In this document: piece by piece, positions 1 to 8,947 of the stretch
How positions within the stretch are numbered: the first letter of the stretch is position 1
Layout: each line of letters begins with the position of its first letter
Assembly (NCBI RefSeq): GCF_009176645.1
Contig: NZ_AP019007.1
Location: forward strand, 4,402,001 to 4,466,000
Reading direction: 5' to 3'
Source: Enterobacter oligotrophicus
GTDB lineage: Bacteria; Pseudomonadota; Gammaproteobacteria; Enterobacterales; Enterobacteriaceae
DNA: 64,000 nt
The notes under the pieces: generated by a model
What the model was told of the DNA's origin: nothing
The model's input: only the letters and a program-made list of their open reading frames with translations
Database searches by the model: none
Position numbers and translations under genes: made by a program

Positions 1-49
1 TACCTGGGTTTTCTTCTTTTAGCTCAAGCCAGCGTGTGTAGTGATTCAT
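1..49 (-). CDS. hmuS: Haem-degrading/haem-binding protein HmuS family, N-terminal fragment
   Basis: Only the first 16 codons are inside the window; they read MNHYTRWLELKEENPG, which resembles the N-terminus of HemS/HmuS-type proteins. An AGGAAGAGACA ribosome site directly precedes the ATG. The gene follows the haem receptor on the same strand after about 47 bases, the usual receptor-then-HmuS order in enterobacterial haem uptake operons. HmuS-type proteins act in the cytoplasm to bind or degrade imported haem. The call rests on a short peptide plus context, so the exact family member is uncertain. Confidence 0.6.
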   Translation of the reverse strand, partial: MNHYTRWLELKEENPG

Positions 50-71
50 TGTCTCTTCCTTCCGGATAAAT

Positions 72-89
72 GCCCCGGCGAACCGGGGC
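72..89. other. Intercistronic hairpin between haem receptor and hmuS
   Basis: A perfect 7-bp stem GCCCCGG/CCGGGGC closes a four-base loop. It has no T-tract on either strand, so it is unlikely to be a full terminator. A role as RNA-stabilising or processing hairpin between two genes needed in different amounts is an inference. Confidence 0.45.
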
Positions 90-96
90 GAGGGGA

Positions 97-2082
97 TTAC
101 CACTGATAACTCACAAAAATCTTACCGTTACGGCCGTCCTGCGGAATACCCTGAGGAGACCAGTATTCTTTATCGAAGGCATTGCCCAGCACCAGAGTGG
201 TGGTGATGCCTTTGAACTGCTCCTGACCCTGATAGCTCACGTAGAAGTCATTAACCGCATAGCCAGGCTGCTTGCTGTAGCTGCTGCTGATATGCGTTGA
301 GCGATCGACAAAGGTACCGATCCAGCCCACGGAGAAGCCACTTTGCGCCACCGGAATATCCAGCTTACTGGTCACGGTGTCCGGGTTAATGCTCGAAATG
401 TACTCGCCCGTATCGGTGTCTTTTCCGCGCGTGCGGTTATAGGCCACGTCGAGGTTGAACAGGTCGGCAGAGTATTTCGCCATCACGTCCCAGCCCCAGA
501 TTTTGGCGTTAGGGACGTTATAGGACATGGTGGTCGCTGCCGCAAAATCGACGGTGGTGGAGATGTAGTCTTTGGCTTTGGTATCAAAGTAGCTGGCTTT
601 GAACTCTAGCGCATCGTTGGCGAGCATCAGATCGTCAAAGCGCAGACCAAAACCGTACTCCTGGGTTTCGTTGGTTTCCGGACGCAGGTTCGGGTTTGGC
701 ACCCAGTAGTTGGTGTAGAAACTGCCGATGGAGAAGTGTTTGGCGTCGTTATACATCTCGCCCATCGTCGGCGCGCGGAACGCTTGTGCGTAAGAGCCGA
801 ACAGCATCAGCCAGTCGGTTGGGCTGACGGTTAACCCAGCACGTGATGACCACTTATCCGCATCGACATCGTCATAGCCTTCGCTGCTGCCACGGTAGTT
901 GTCATAACGCGTACCGCCGAGGAGGGTCACAGGCAGGTCGCGCAGGGTGATCTCATCCTGCAACCAGCCGGAGCTGAAATCGATTTTTGCTTCCGGGAAG
1001 CCGGTTGTAGTGCCACCCGGATTCTGCTCCTGACGGTAATACTCTCCGCCGTAGGTCAACAGATGCGAGGCAAAGGAGTCGCTGAACAGGCGGGTACGGT
1101 TTTCCACTTTCCCCCCTTTGGTGGTCTGCTTACGGAATTCACCGGTGCCGTCGATGTTCTGGGCGTTAATACGGGCTTCAGACCAGTAAACTTTCGCGTC
1201 GGCGTTCAGCCAGTCGTTACCTTCCGGCGCTATTTTATAGCCAAGCTGCGCGTCGCGCTGGATGGTGGAGCGGTCGGTCATCGGGTTGCTGCTGTCGTCC
1301 GCGTCGGTGGTTTGCGGGTTTTTGGGTTCCTGCGCGTCGTTGTTGTAGTAGCGCAGGGAGCCGCTCAGGGTTTGCGCCGGGTCGATCTTCCAGCTCCCTT
1401 TCGCCAGCATGTTGTTAATCGATTCATCGTTAGGGGCCGTAGCGCCATCGCTCTGGCGGATATCACCGCGATCGCGGCTCGACCACGCGACCAGGCCGTC
1501 CAGGGTATCAGTACGGCCATACGCGCTGGCACCCATACCGATGCTGTGATCGCCGGTCGCACCCGTACCAAATACGCGGTAGCCGCTGTTTTTCCCCGGC
1601 TCCAGCAGGTCTTTGGCATCGGCAGTGTCGTAGGAGATCACGCCGCCCAGCGCACCGCTGCCGTACAGCAGGGCAGACGGGCCGCGCACCACTTCGATGC
1701 GTTTGATCAGCGCCGGGTCAAGGAAGGTGCTGTTGAGGTGGCCGGTATCGGTGCCCTGACGCACGCCGTCAACCAGCACCAGCACGCCACGGCGGTCGTA
1801 ACCACGCAGGTTGACATCCTGACCGTTGGTGCGGCCAGTGCCGTCCAGCGTCAGGCCTGGCACCTTACGCAGCAGGTCGGGGGCAGAGCTGGCCGTTTTA
1901 TTTTCCGGGGCGGTAGCATCAATCACGCTGACCATCATTGGCGCTTCAAAGGCACTACGGGCGTTGCCCGTGGCGGTGACGGTAATATCATCTGTGGCAG
2001 CAAACGCGACGCCCGGCAGGGTGCTGACAATCGCCAGAGCCAGGAGTGACGGACGTAAAGACGCGGAATGCAGGTGTGGCAT
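97..2082 (-). CDS. hmuR: TonB-dependent outer-membrane haem/haemoglobin receptor (HemR/HmuR family)
   Basis: A 661-residue outer-membrane transporter that imports haem using TonB energy. It has a signal peptide ending near VAFA/ATDD, a TonB-box-like DDITVTATG stretch, a plug domain (about 40-150) with the conserved YGSGALGGVISY segment, and a 22-strand-type barrel ending in aromatic W. The haem-receptor hallmarks FRAP (about 434) and NPNL (about 463) flank a histidine, as in Yersinia HemR. A GGAG ribosome site precedes the ATG. It lies downstream of hemP and upstream of hmuS, so it is very probably Fur-repressed. E. coli K-12 keeps only hemP (ydiE) here, so this is the fuller version of the locus. 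Confidence 0.93.
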   Translation of the reverse strand: MPHLHSASLRPSLLALAIVSTLPGVAFAATDDITVTATGNARSAFEAPMMVSVIDATAPENKTASSAPDLLRKVPGLTLDGTGRTNGQDVNLRGYDRRGVLVLVDGVRQGTDTGHLNSTFLDPALIKRIEVVRGPSALLYGSGALGGVISYDTADAKDLLEPGKNSGYRVFGTGATGDHSIGMGASAYGRTDTLDGLVAWSSRDRGDIRQSDGATAPNDESINNMLAKGSWKIDPAQTLSGSLRYYNNDAQEPKNPQTTDADDSSNPMTDRSTIQRDAQLGYKIAPEGNDWLNADAKVYWSEARINAQNIDGTGEFRKQTTKGGKVENRTRLFSDSFASHLLTYGGEYYRQEQNPGGTTTGFPEAKIDFSSGWLQDEITLRDLPVTLLGGTRYDNYRGSSEGYDDVDADKWSSRAGLTVSPTDWLMLFGSYAQAFRAPTMGEMYNDAKHFSIGSFYTNYWVPNPNLRPETNETQEYGFGLRFDDLMLANDALEFKASYFDTKAKDYISTTVDFAAATTMSYNVPNAKIWGWDVMAKYSADLFNLDVAYNRTRGKDTDTGEYISSINPDTVTSKLDIPVAQSGFSVGWIGTFVDRSTHISSSYSKQPGYAVNDFYVSYQGQEQFKGITTTLVLGNAFDKEYWSPQGIPQDGRNGKIFVSYQW

Positions 2083-2158
2083 AGCAACTCTCCATTAAGA
2101 ATCGAAAGCGCTGGCTGCCTGGGGATCACCTGGGTGGCTGGCGTATTTTTTGTTTAGT

Positions 2159-2347
2159 TTATTTTGTGAGGATCAGTTTTCCGGCATTCGTCTGGCGCAG
2201 CAGGTAGTGCTGGCCGTCATGCTCGATGATCACCCGCCCTTCGTCACCCAACAGGGTTTTGCTGTCGATTCGGCGATCGCCAGGCGCGGGGGAAGAGGCT
2301 GTGTGGTTATTTGCTGGCGTTGCCGCACTGTTAGCCGTACGTGACAT
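2159..2347 (-). CDS. hemP: Hemin uptake protein HemP (YdiE)
   Basis: A 62-residue small cytoplasmic protein of the HemP family. The diagnostic C-terminus, with an [12 protein letters not shown] stretch and the terminal GKLILTK, is present. The N-terminal third is low-complexity Ala/Ser/Pro, as is common in this family. The ATG giving MSRTANS was chosen over an in-frame TTG six codons upstream. It is first in the haem operon, next to aroH as in E. coli, and lies just downstream of a Fur box. Its ribosome site is weak by eye. Family members in other bacteria promote haem receptor expression or haem uptake; that role here is inferred. Confidence 0.88.
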   Translation of the reverse strand: MSRTANSAATPANNHTASSPAPGDRRIDSKTLLGDEGRVIIEHDGQHYLLRQTNAGKLILTK

Positions 2348-2372
2348 AATGTTTATAAATAGCAATCAATGT

Positions 2373-2391
2373 AACAATGATAATCATTATC
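2373..2391 (-). promoter_or_regulatory. Fur box of the haem uptake operon
   Basis: Seventeen of 19 bases match the classical Fur consensus, including an intact ATGATAATCATTATC core. It lies about 26 bases upstream of the hemP start codon. Iron-Fur would block transcription of hemP-hmuR-hmuS. Confidence 0.85.
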
Positions 2392-2473
2392 AATAAACTG
2401 CAAATTCACGGCAAGCGTTTTTGTGAAAATTGTGTGACGGGATCAAATTTGGAAGGGGAGGTGCGGCCTGATG

Positions 2474-2513
2474 CCCTCACCCCGGCCCTCTCCCACGGGG
2501 AGAGGGAGAGGGG
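2474..2513. repeat. Dispersed palindromic repeat (CCCTCTCCC/GGGAGAGGG type)
   Basis: A 9-bp perfect stem CCCTCTCCC/GGGAGAGGG with a 3-base loop, embedded in a C/G-rich flank. Elements of this look are widespread between genes in Enterobacter and relatives. It sits between the aroH stop codon and the Fur box of hemP and could limit read-through from aroH into the haem operon (inference). Confidence 0.55.
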
Positions 2514-2525
2514 CACGAACCGTAG

Positions 2526-2551
2526 GTCGGGTAAGCGCAGCGCCACCCGAC
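2526..2551. repeat. REP-like palindrome (GTCGGGT/ACCCGAC)
   Basis: A 7-bp inverted repeat with a 12-base loop containing AAGCGCAGCG, a typical enterobacterial REP/BIME composition. It lies only seven bases beyond the aroH stop, a usual place for REP units stabilising an upstream mRNA 3' end. Confidence 0.6.
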
Positions 2552-2558
2552 AATCACA

Positions 2559-3605
2559 TCAGAAGCGCGAGTCAACCGCCGCCGCCAGTTTCTCCACCAA
2601 CAGCTCGCTGTCTTCCCAGCTCAGGCAGGGATCGGTAATCGACTGGCCGTAAACCATCTGCTGCCCGGCCACAATCTTCTGGGTGCCTTCTTTAAGAAAA
2701 CTTTCGGCCATAATGCCCGCAACGGCAGTGGAACCACTGCGGATCTGCTGGCAGATCTCATCGCAGACATCCAGCTGGCGTCGGTGCTGTTTCTGGCAAT
2801 TTCCGTGGCTGAAATCCACCACCAGGTGTTCCGGCAGATCAAACTCGGCCAGCGTTTCGCAAGCCGCGGCGATATCTTCCGCGTGGTAGTTCGGTTTTTT
2901 ACCACCGCGCATAATGATATGGCCGTACGGGTTGCCACTGGTCTGGTAGATGGTCATCTGGCCGCTCTTATCCGGCGAGAGGAACATGTGGCTGGCGCGG
3001 GAGGCACGAATGGCATCCACGGCGATACGGGTGTTGCCGTCCGTTCCGTTCTTGAAGCCGACCGGGCAGGAGAGCGCAGACGCCATCTCGCGGTGGATCT
3101 GGCTTTCGGTGGTGCGTGCGCCAATGGCTCCCCAGCTGATCAGATCGGCGATAAACTGTCCGGTCACCATATCGAGGAATTCGGTTGCGGTCGGTACGCC
3201 CAGCTCGTTCACCTGCAGCAGCAGCTTGCGCGCCAGCGCAATACCGTGATTCACGCGGTAGCTGCCGTTGAGGTCAGGATCGGAAATCAGCCCCTTCCAG
3301 CCCACCACGGTACGCGGTTTTTCAAAGTAGGTACGCATCACAATCTCAAGGCGATGCTGATATTTTTCACGCAGCCCCTGAAGGCGTTTGGCGTAATCCA
3401 TTGCCGCATCCAGATCGTGGATCGAGCACGGCCCGATGATCACCAGCAGACGGTTGTCTTCGCCATTGAGGATTTTTTCAATGCGTCGGCGGGACGCGGT
3501 GACATGTTCCGCAACGCCTGCGGAAACGGGATGCCGCTGTGCCAGTTCAGCCGGAGTGACAAGGCTATCAATGCGCGCAGTGCGGAGTTCGTCGGTTTTA
3601 TTCAT
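2559..3605 (-). CDS. aroH: 3-deoxy-7-phosphoheptulonate synthase, tryptophan-sensitive (AroH)
   Basis: Cytoplasmic DAHP synthase that condenses phosphoenolpyruvate and erythrose 4-phosphate, the first step of the shikimate pathway. The 348-residue protein is near-identical through its whole length to E. coli AroH, beginning MNKTDELRTARIDSLVTP. It carries IIGPCSIHD (PEP site), YFEKPRTVVGWKG, the GARTTESQIHRE segment and HGNCQKQHRRQ. Start is the family start. It lies between ppsR and the haem operon. A TrpR-type operator sits about 140 bases upstream, which supports the Trp-regulated isozyme rather than AroF or AroG. Confidence 0.97.
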   Translation of the reverse strand: MNKTDELRTARIDSLVTPAELAQRHPVSAGVAEHVTASRRRIEKILNGEDNRLLVIIGPCSIHDLDAAMDYAKRLQGLREKYQHRLEIVMRTYFEKPRTVVGWKGLISDPDLNGSYRVNHGIALARKLLLQVNELGVPTATEFLDMVTGQFIADLISWGAIGARTTESQIHREMASALSCPVGFKNGTDGNTRIAVDAIRASRASHMFLSPDKSGQMTIYQTSGNPYGHIIMRGGKKPNYHAEDIAAACETLAEFDLPEHLVVDFSHGNCQKQHRRQLDVCDEICQQIRSGSTAVAGIMAESFLKEGTQKIVAGQQMVYGQSITDPCLSWEDSELLVEKLAAAVDSRF

Positions 3606-3692
3606 GGGATATCTCAGAAATTTTTTGCTTCATCGGCAGACTACCGGGAAGTGATGGGCATCACCTTAAACCAATCCCTGCTGATTTCAAGT

Positions 3693-3712
3693 TCGGGGCG
3701 AATTCGCCCCGA
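3693..3712. other. Perfect 20-base palindrome in the aroH leader
   Basis: An uninterrupted self-complementary 20-mer with the core GGGGCGAATTCGCCCC, between ppsR and aroH. No T-run follows on either strand, so it is not a standard terminator. In the aroH 5' leader it could form an mRNA hairpin or serve as a dimeric protein site; neither is shown. Confidence 0.5.
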
Positions 3713-3746
3713 TGATGGGCATAATGATAACTGAATCTCAAATAAT

Positions 3747-3764
3747 GTACTAGCATATTAGTAC
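3747..3764 (-). promoter_or_regulatory. TrpR operator of aroH
   Basis: GTACTAG and TTAGTAC half-sites in an 18-base dyad with the same spacing as the E. coli aroH operator. It overlaps the last codons and stop of ppsR, so the aroH promoter must be partly inside ppsR. TATGCT inside the dyad could be the -10 of the aroH promoter, which would let Trp-TrpR block polymerase directly. Confidence 0.75.
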
Positions 3765-4591
3765 ATGCGACGGTTCAGTCCCATGATATCAAGGATTTTG
3801 GTCGCAATTTCTTCTACCGAGTAGTTGGTACTGTTCAGCCACGGGATCTGGTTTTTGCGGTACAGGGCTTCAACTTCAGAGACTTCCATCCGACACTGGC
3901 GCATCGAGGCGTAGCGGCTGTTCTCGCGGCGCTCTTCACGGATGGCGGCCAGCCGCTCCGGGTTGATGGTCAGGCCGAACAGCTTGTGTTGCAGCGGCTT
4001 GAGCGCAGCGGGCAGGACAAGGTTATCCATGTCATCGGCAATAAAGGGGTAGTTTGCCGCGCGAATACCAAACTGCATCGCCAGGTAGAGGCTGGTCGGC
4101 GTTTTACCGCAGCGTGATACGCCTAACAGGATCACCTGCGCCTGATCCAGATTGCGCAGCGAAATGCCATCATCGTGCGCCAGGGTGTAGTCAATGGCGG
4201 CGATACGTGCATCGTATTTGGTCAGGTTACCGGGGTTCAGCCCGTGGGTTCGGTGGGCAATTGGCGTTGGATCGAGCTTCAGTTCGCTCTGCAGCGGCGC
4301 AACCAGCGCCTGCACAATATCCTGACAAAAACCTTCACTTTGCAGAATGATGTTGCGAATTTCAGGGATAACAATGGAATAGAAAACCAGCGGGCGCACG
4401 CCGGTTTGCTGGAAAATCGCGTCAATCTGATCTTTAACCGCTTTGGCGCGGCTCTCATTTTCCACAAACGGCAGCGTGATGCTGTTAATCGAAACGGGGA
4501 ATTGCGACATCACCGCATGCCCCAGTACCTCGGCGGTGATCGCCGTACCATCAGAAATATAAAAAACGTGGCGATCGACAGCATTATCCAT
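3758..4591 (-). CDS. ppsR: PEP synthase regulatory protein PpsR (bifunctional kinase/pyrophosphorylase)
   Basis: A 277-residue cytoplasmic DUF299 protein that inactivates PEP synthase by ADP-dependent threonine phosphorylation and reactivates it by phosphorolysis. The start [16 protein letters not shown] gives the exact E. coli length; an in-frame upstream extension of 21 residues is not conserved. The P-loop-like [11 protein letters not shown] is clear at about 150-160, and the C-terminus [11 protein letters not shown] is typical. It is divergent from its target gene ppsA across about 335 bases, and its 3' end carries the aroH operator. Confidence 0.96.
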   Translation of the reverse strand: MDNAVDRHVFYISDGTAITAEVLGHAVMSQFPVSINSITLPFVENESRAKAVKDQIDAIFQQTGVRPLVFYSIVIPEIRNIILQSEGFCQDIVQALVAPLQSELKLDPTPIAHRTHGLNPGNLTKYDARIAAIDYTLAHDDGISLRNLDQAQVILLGVSRCGKTPTSLYLAMQFGIRAANYPFIADDMDNLVLPAALKPLQHKLFGLTINPERLAAIREERRENSRYASMRQCRMEVSEVEALYRKNQIPWLNSTNYSVEEIATKILDIMGLNRRMY

Positions 4592-4823
4592 TTTATCCAC
4601 CCTGAATAGCGTACCTAATTGCCTGAAAGCATAAATTAAAAAAGTTAAAACCACAGCAAAGAACTTATCCTAATTATAAATGAAATGGTGTTTTTAATTT
4701 TCCTGAAAAGTGGATTTCATTTTTCAAATAGCGGCTTTGTTTCTGTGGTTTTTTGCGGATTCTTTAGGAATCATCGGGTTAGCGCGGAACAGGAAAGTGT
4801 CCGAAAAGTTGAAAATTTAAATT

Positions 4824-4873
4824 GCTTACACGATTCACCGTTTTTTTAGCGCAAATAATTATGCCAGTATAAA
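4824..4873 (+). promoter_or_regulatory. Candidate Cra (FruR) site and ppsA promoter
   Basis: GCTTACACGATTCACC (4824-4839) resembles the Cra consensus GCTGAAWCGWTTCAGC, with the right half best conserved. A TATAAA -10-like hexamer lies at 4868-4873, with a weak TTTAGC -35 17 bases upstream. Cra activates ppsA in E. coli from a site upstream of the promoter, so the placement fits. Confidence 0.5.
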
Positions 4874-4926
4874 TACGTAGTCAGGTGTTTCTTACTCCGA
4901 TCAAATATCACAAAAGGATTGTTTCG

Positions 4927-7305
<2,379 letters not shown>

Positions 7306-7330
7306 CGTTTTACGGGGCTGCAAAAACTCA

Positions 7331-7364
7331 GGGTGAGGCGATAGTCCTCACCCTTTTATTTTTC
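7331..7364 (+). terminator. Rho-independent terminator of ppsA
   Basis: GGGTGAGG and CCTCACCC form an 8-bp stem with a 7-base loop, followed by TTTTATTTTT. Confidence 0.9.
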
Positions 7365-7434
7365 CTCTTATTTGCACCTCATCACAAATAAAACAAAAAA
7401 CCAAATATCATAATTTGTCTGTTAATTTAGACAA

Positions 7435-7463
7435 TTGTTAGTGCGCAACGCGTTGCTAATACT
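7435..7463 (+). promoter_or_regulatory. Candidate promoter and operator of the GPH/GH3 sugar module
   Basis: A perfect 12-base palindrome GCAACGCGTTGC (7445-7456) with a central CG, the look of a LacI-family operator. It falls between a possible TTGTTA -35 (7435-7440) and a weak TAATAC/AATACT -10. It lies about 90 bases upstream of the symporter start. No LacI-type regulator gene is in the window, so any repressor would act from elsewhere. Confidence 0.4.
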
Positions 7464-7543
7464 TGAGCCTTGACTTCGCATGAGATGTACGTAATGCGGA
7501 AATGGTTGAAATACGTTTTAACCTGATAAAAAGGCATATAACA

Positions 7544-8944
7544 ATGACAATCTCCTCTGTTTTGCGTACCAAAGATAAAATAGGCTATGGCTTAGGTGAC
7601 ATGGCCAGCGCGCTGGTCTGGCAAACGGCAACGTTATTTCTTGCGTATTTCTATACGGACGTTTTCGGTTTACCCGCGGCCATTATGGGAACCATGTTTT
7701 TAGTGGTTCGCGCGGTCGATGCTTTTGTCGACCCTTGTATTGGTGCGCTGGTGGATCGCACCCGGACGCGCCACGGTCGGTTCCGTCCCTGGCTGCTGTG
7801 GTTTGCCATTCCGTTTGGCGTAAGTTGTCTCATTACCTTCTATGTTCCCGATGTGGGCGCAACGGCAAAAATTGTTTATGCCTGCGTCACCTATGCCATT
7901 TTAAGCCTAATCTATTCCGCCATTAATGTGCCTTACTGCGCTATGCCGGGTGCACTGACGCTGGACCCGCGTGAGCGCCACTCCCTGCAGTCCTGGCGCT
8001 TTGGTCTGTCGTTTATCGGCGGGTTGATCGTCACGGTGATCGCCTTACCGCTGGTCTCGCATTTAGGCCAGGGTAACGTGCAAAAAGGGTATTTTTATGC
8101 GATGAGTCTGATGGGCTTACTGGGTATCGTTTTATTTTTCTGCTGTTTTTTCATGACCCGCGAACGTTATTCTCCGCGTAATGATACCTCCGGCTCCATG
8201 CTCACCGATTTAAAACTGCTGGCGGGAAATAGCCAGTGGCGTATCGTTTTTCTGTTTAATATTTTGTTGTTAACTGCCGTGGTGACGCGCGGCTCTGCGA
8301 CCATGTATTACGTCAACTATGTACTGCTGCGCCCGGAACTGGTCTTCGCTTTTATTGTTTCAGGAATGGTGGCGTCATTAAGCGGTGCATTATTATCTGA
8401 ACGTTTACTGGGGAAATATGACCGCGTGCGTGCCTATCAGTGGACCATTATTTCCTTTGTTATTTTCGGTGCGCTGATTTTCTTCATTCCTCCGTCACAG
8501 GTCTGGCTGATATTTGGCCTGAACATCGTCTTTAGTTTTATTCAAAACCTGACCACGCCGCTACAGTGGACCATGTTCTCGGATGTGGTGGATTACGAAG
8601 AGCATCGCAGCGGTCGCAGGCTGGATGGCCTGGTCTTTTCAACTGCGTTGTTTGCCATCAAGTTTGGGCTTGCGCTGGGGGGCGCTGTTGTGGGTTGGGT
8701 TCTGGGAATGGTGGATTACGCGCCAGGCCAGACGACCCAGACACCGCACGTACTTTCCACCATCAATGCGCTGTTTACCCTCATACCTTGCGCGCTGTTC
8801 CTCTGCATGGTCGCGCTCCTTTCCATCTACAAACTGAACAGTCGTCTGGTGGATTCCATCGCACGGGAACTGGCCCGCAAACGTGACGAACGGCCCGATG
8901 CAGAATCCTTCAGCCCGGCAACCCATTCCGCAATACAGGAGTAA
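7544..8944 (+). CDS. GPH-family sugar:cation symporter (MFS)
   Basis: A 466-residue inner-membrane transporter of the glycoside-pentoside-hexuronide family, related to XynP/YicJ/MelB. About 12 hydrophobic helices are visible. The family motif after the first helices (DRTRTRHGRFRPWLL, about 75-90) and the mid-protein DVVDYEEHRSGRRLDG segment are present. The start MTISSVLRTKDKIGYG was preferred over an upstream in-frame start because AAAAAGG lies nine bases before it. It is followed after three bases by a GH3 glycosidase, so it probably imports that enzyme's beta-glycoside substrate intact. The sugar is not determinable from sequence; a beta-xyloside or beta-glucoside is plausible. Confidence 0.87.
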   Translation: MTISSVLRTKDKIGYGLGDMASALVWQTATLFLAYFYTDVFGLPAAIMGTMFLVVRAVDAFVDPCIGALVDRTRTRHGRFRPWLLWFAIPFGVSCLITFYVPDVGATAKIVYACVTYAILSLIYSAINVPYCAMPGALTLDPRERHSLQSWRFGLSFIGGLIVTVIALPLVSHLGQGNVQKGYFYAMSLMGLLGIVLFFCCFFMTRERYSPRNDTSGSMLTDLKLLAGNSQWRIVFLFNILLLTAVVTRGSATMYYVNYVLLRPELVFAFIVSGMVASLSGALLSERLLGKYDRVRAYQWTIISFVIFGALIFFIPPSQVWLIFGLNIVFSFIQNLTTPLQWTMFSDVVDYEEHRSGRRLDGLVFSTALFAIKFGLALGGAVVGWVLGMVDYAPGQTTQTPHVLSTINALFTLIPCALFLCMVALLSIYKLNSRLVDSIARELARKRDERPDAESFSPATHSAIQE

Positions 8945-8947
8945 AAC

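Noticed and set aside
1063-2049. Long open frame on the plus strand opposite the haem receptor
   Set aside because: It is the complement of a well-supported receptor gene in high-GC codon-biased DNA and has no recognisable protein features.
4592-4654. N-terminal extension of PpsR
   Set aside because: The 21 extra residues are absent from the family; the internal ATG gives the exact expected length.
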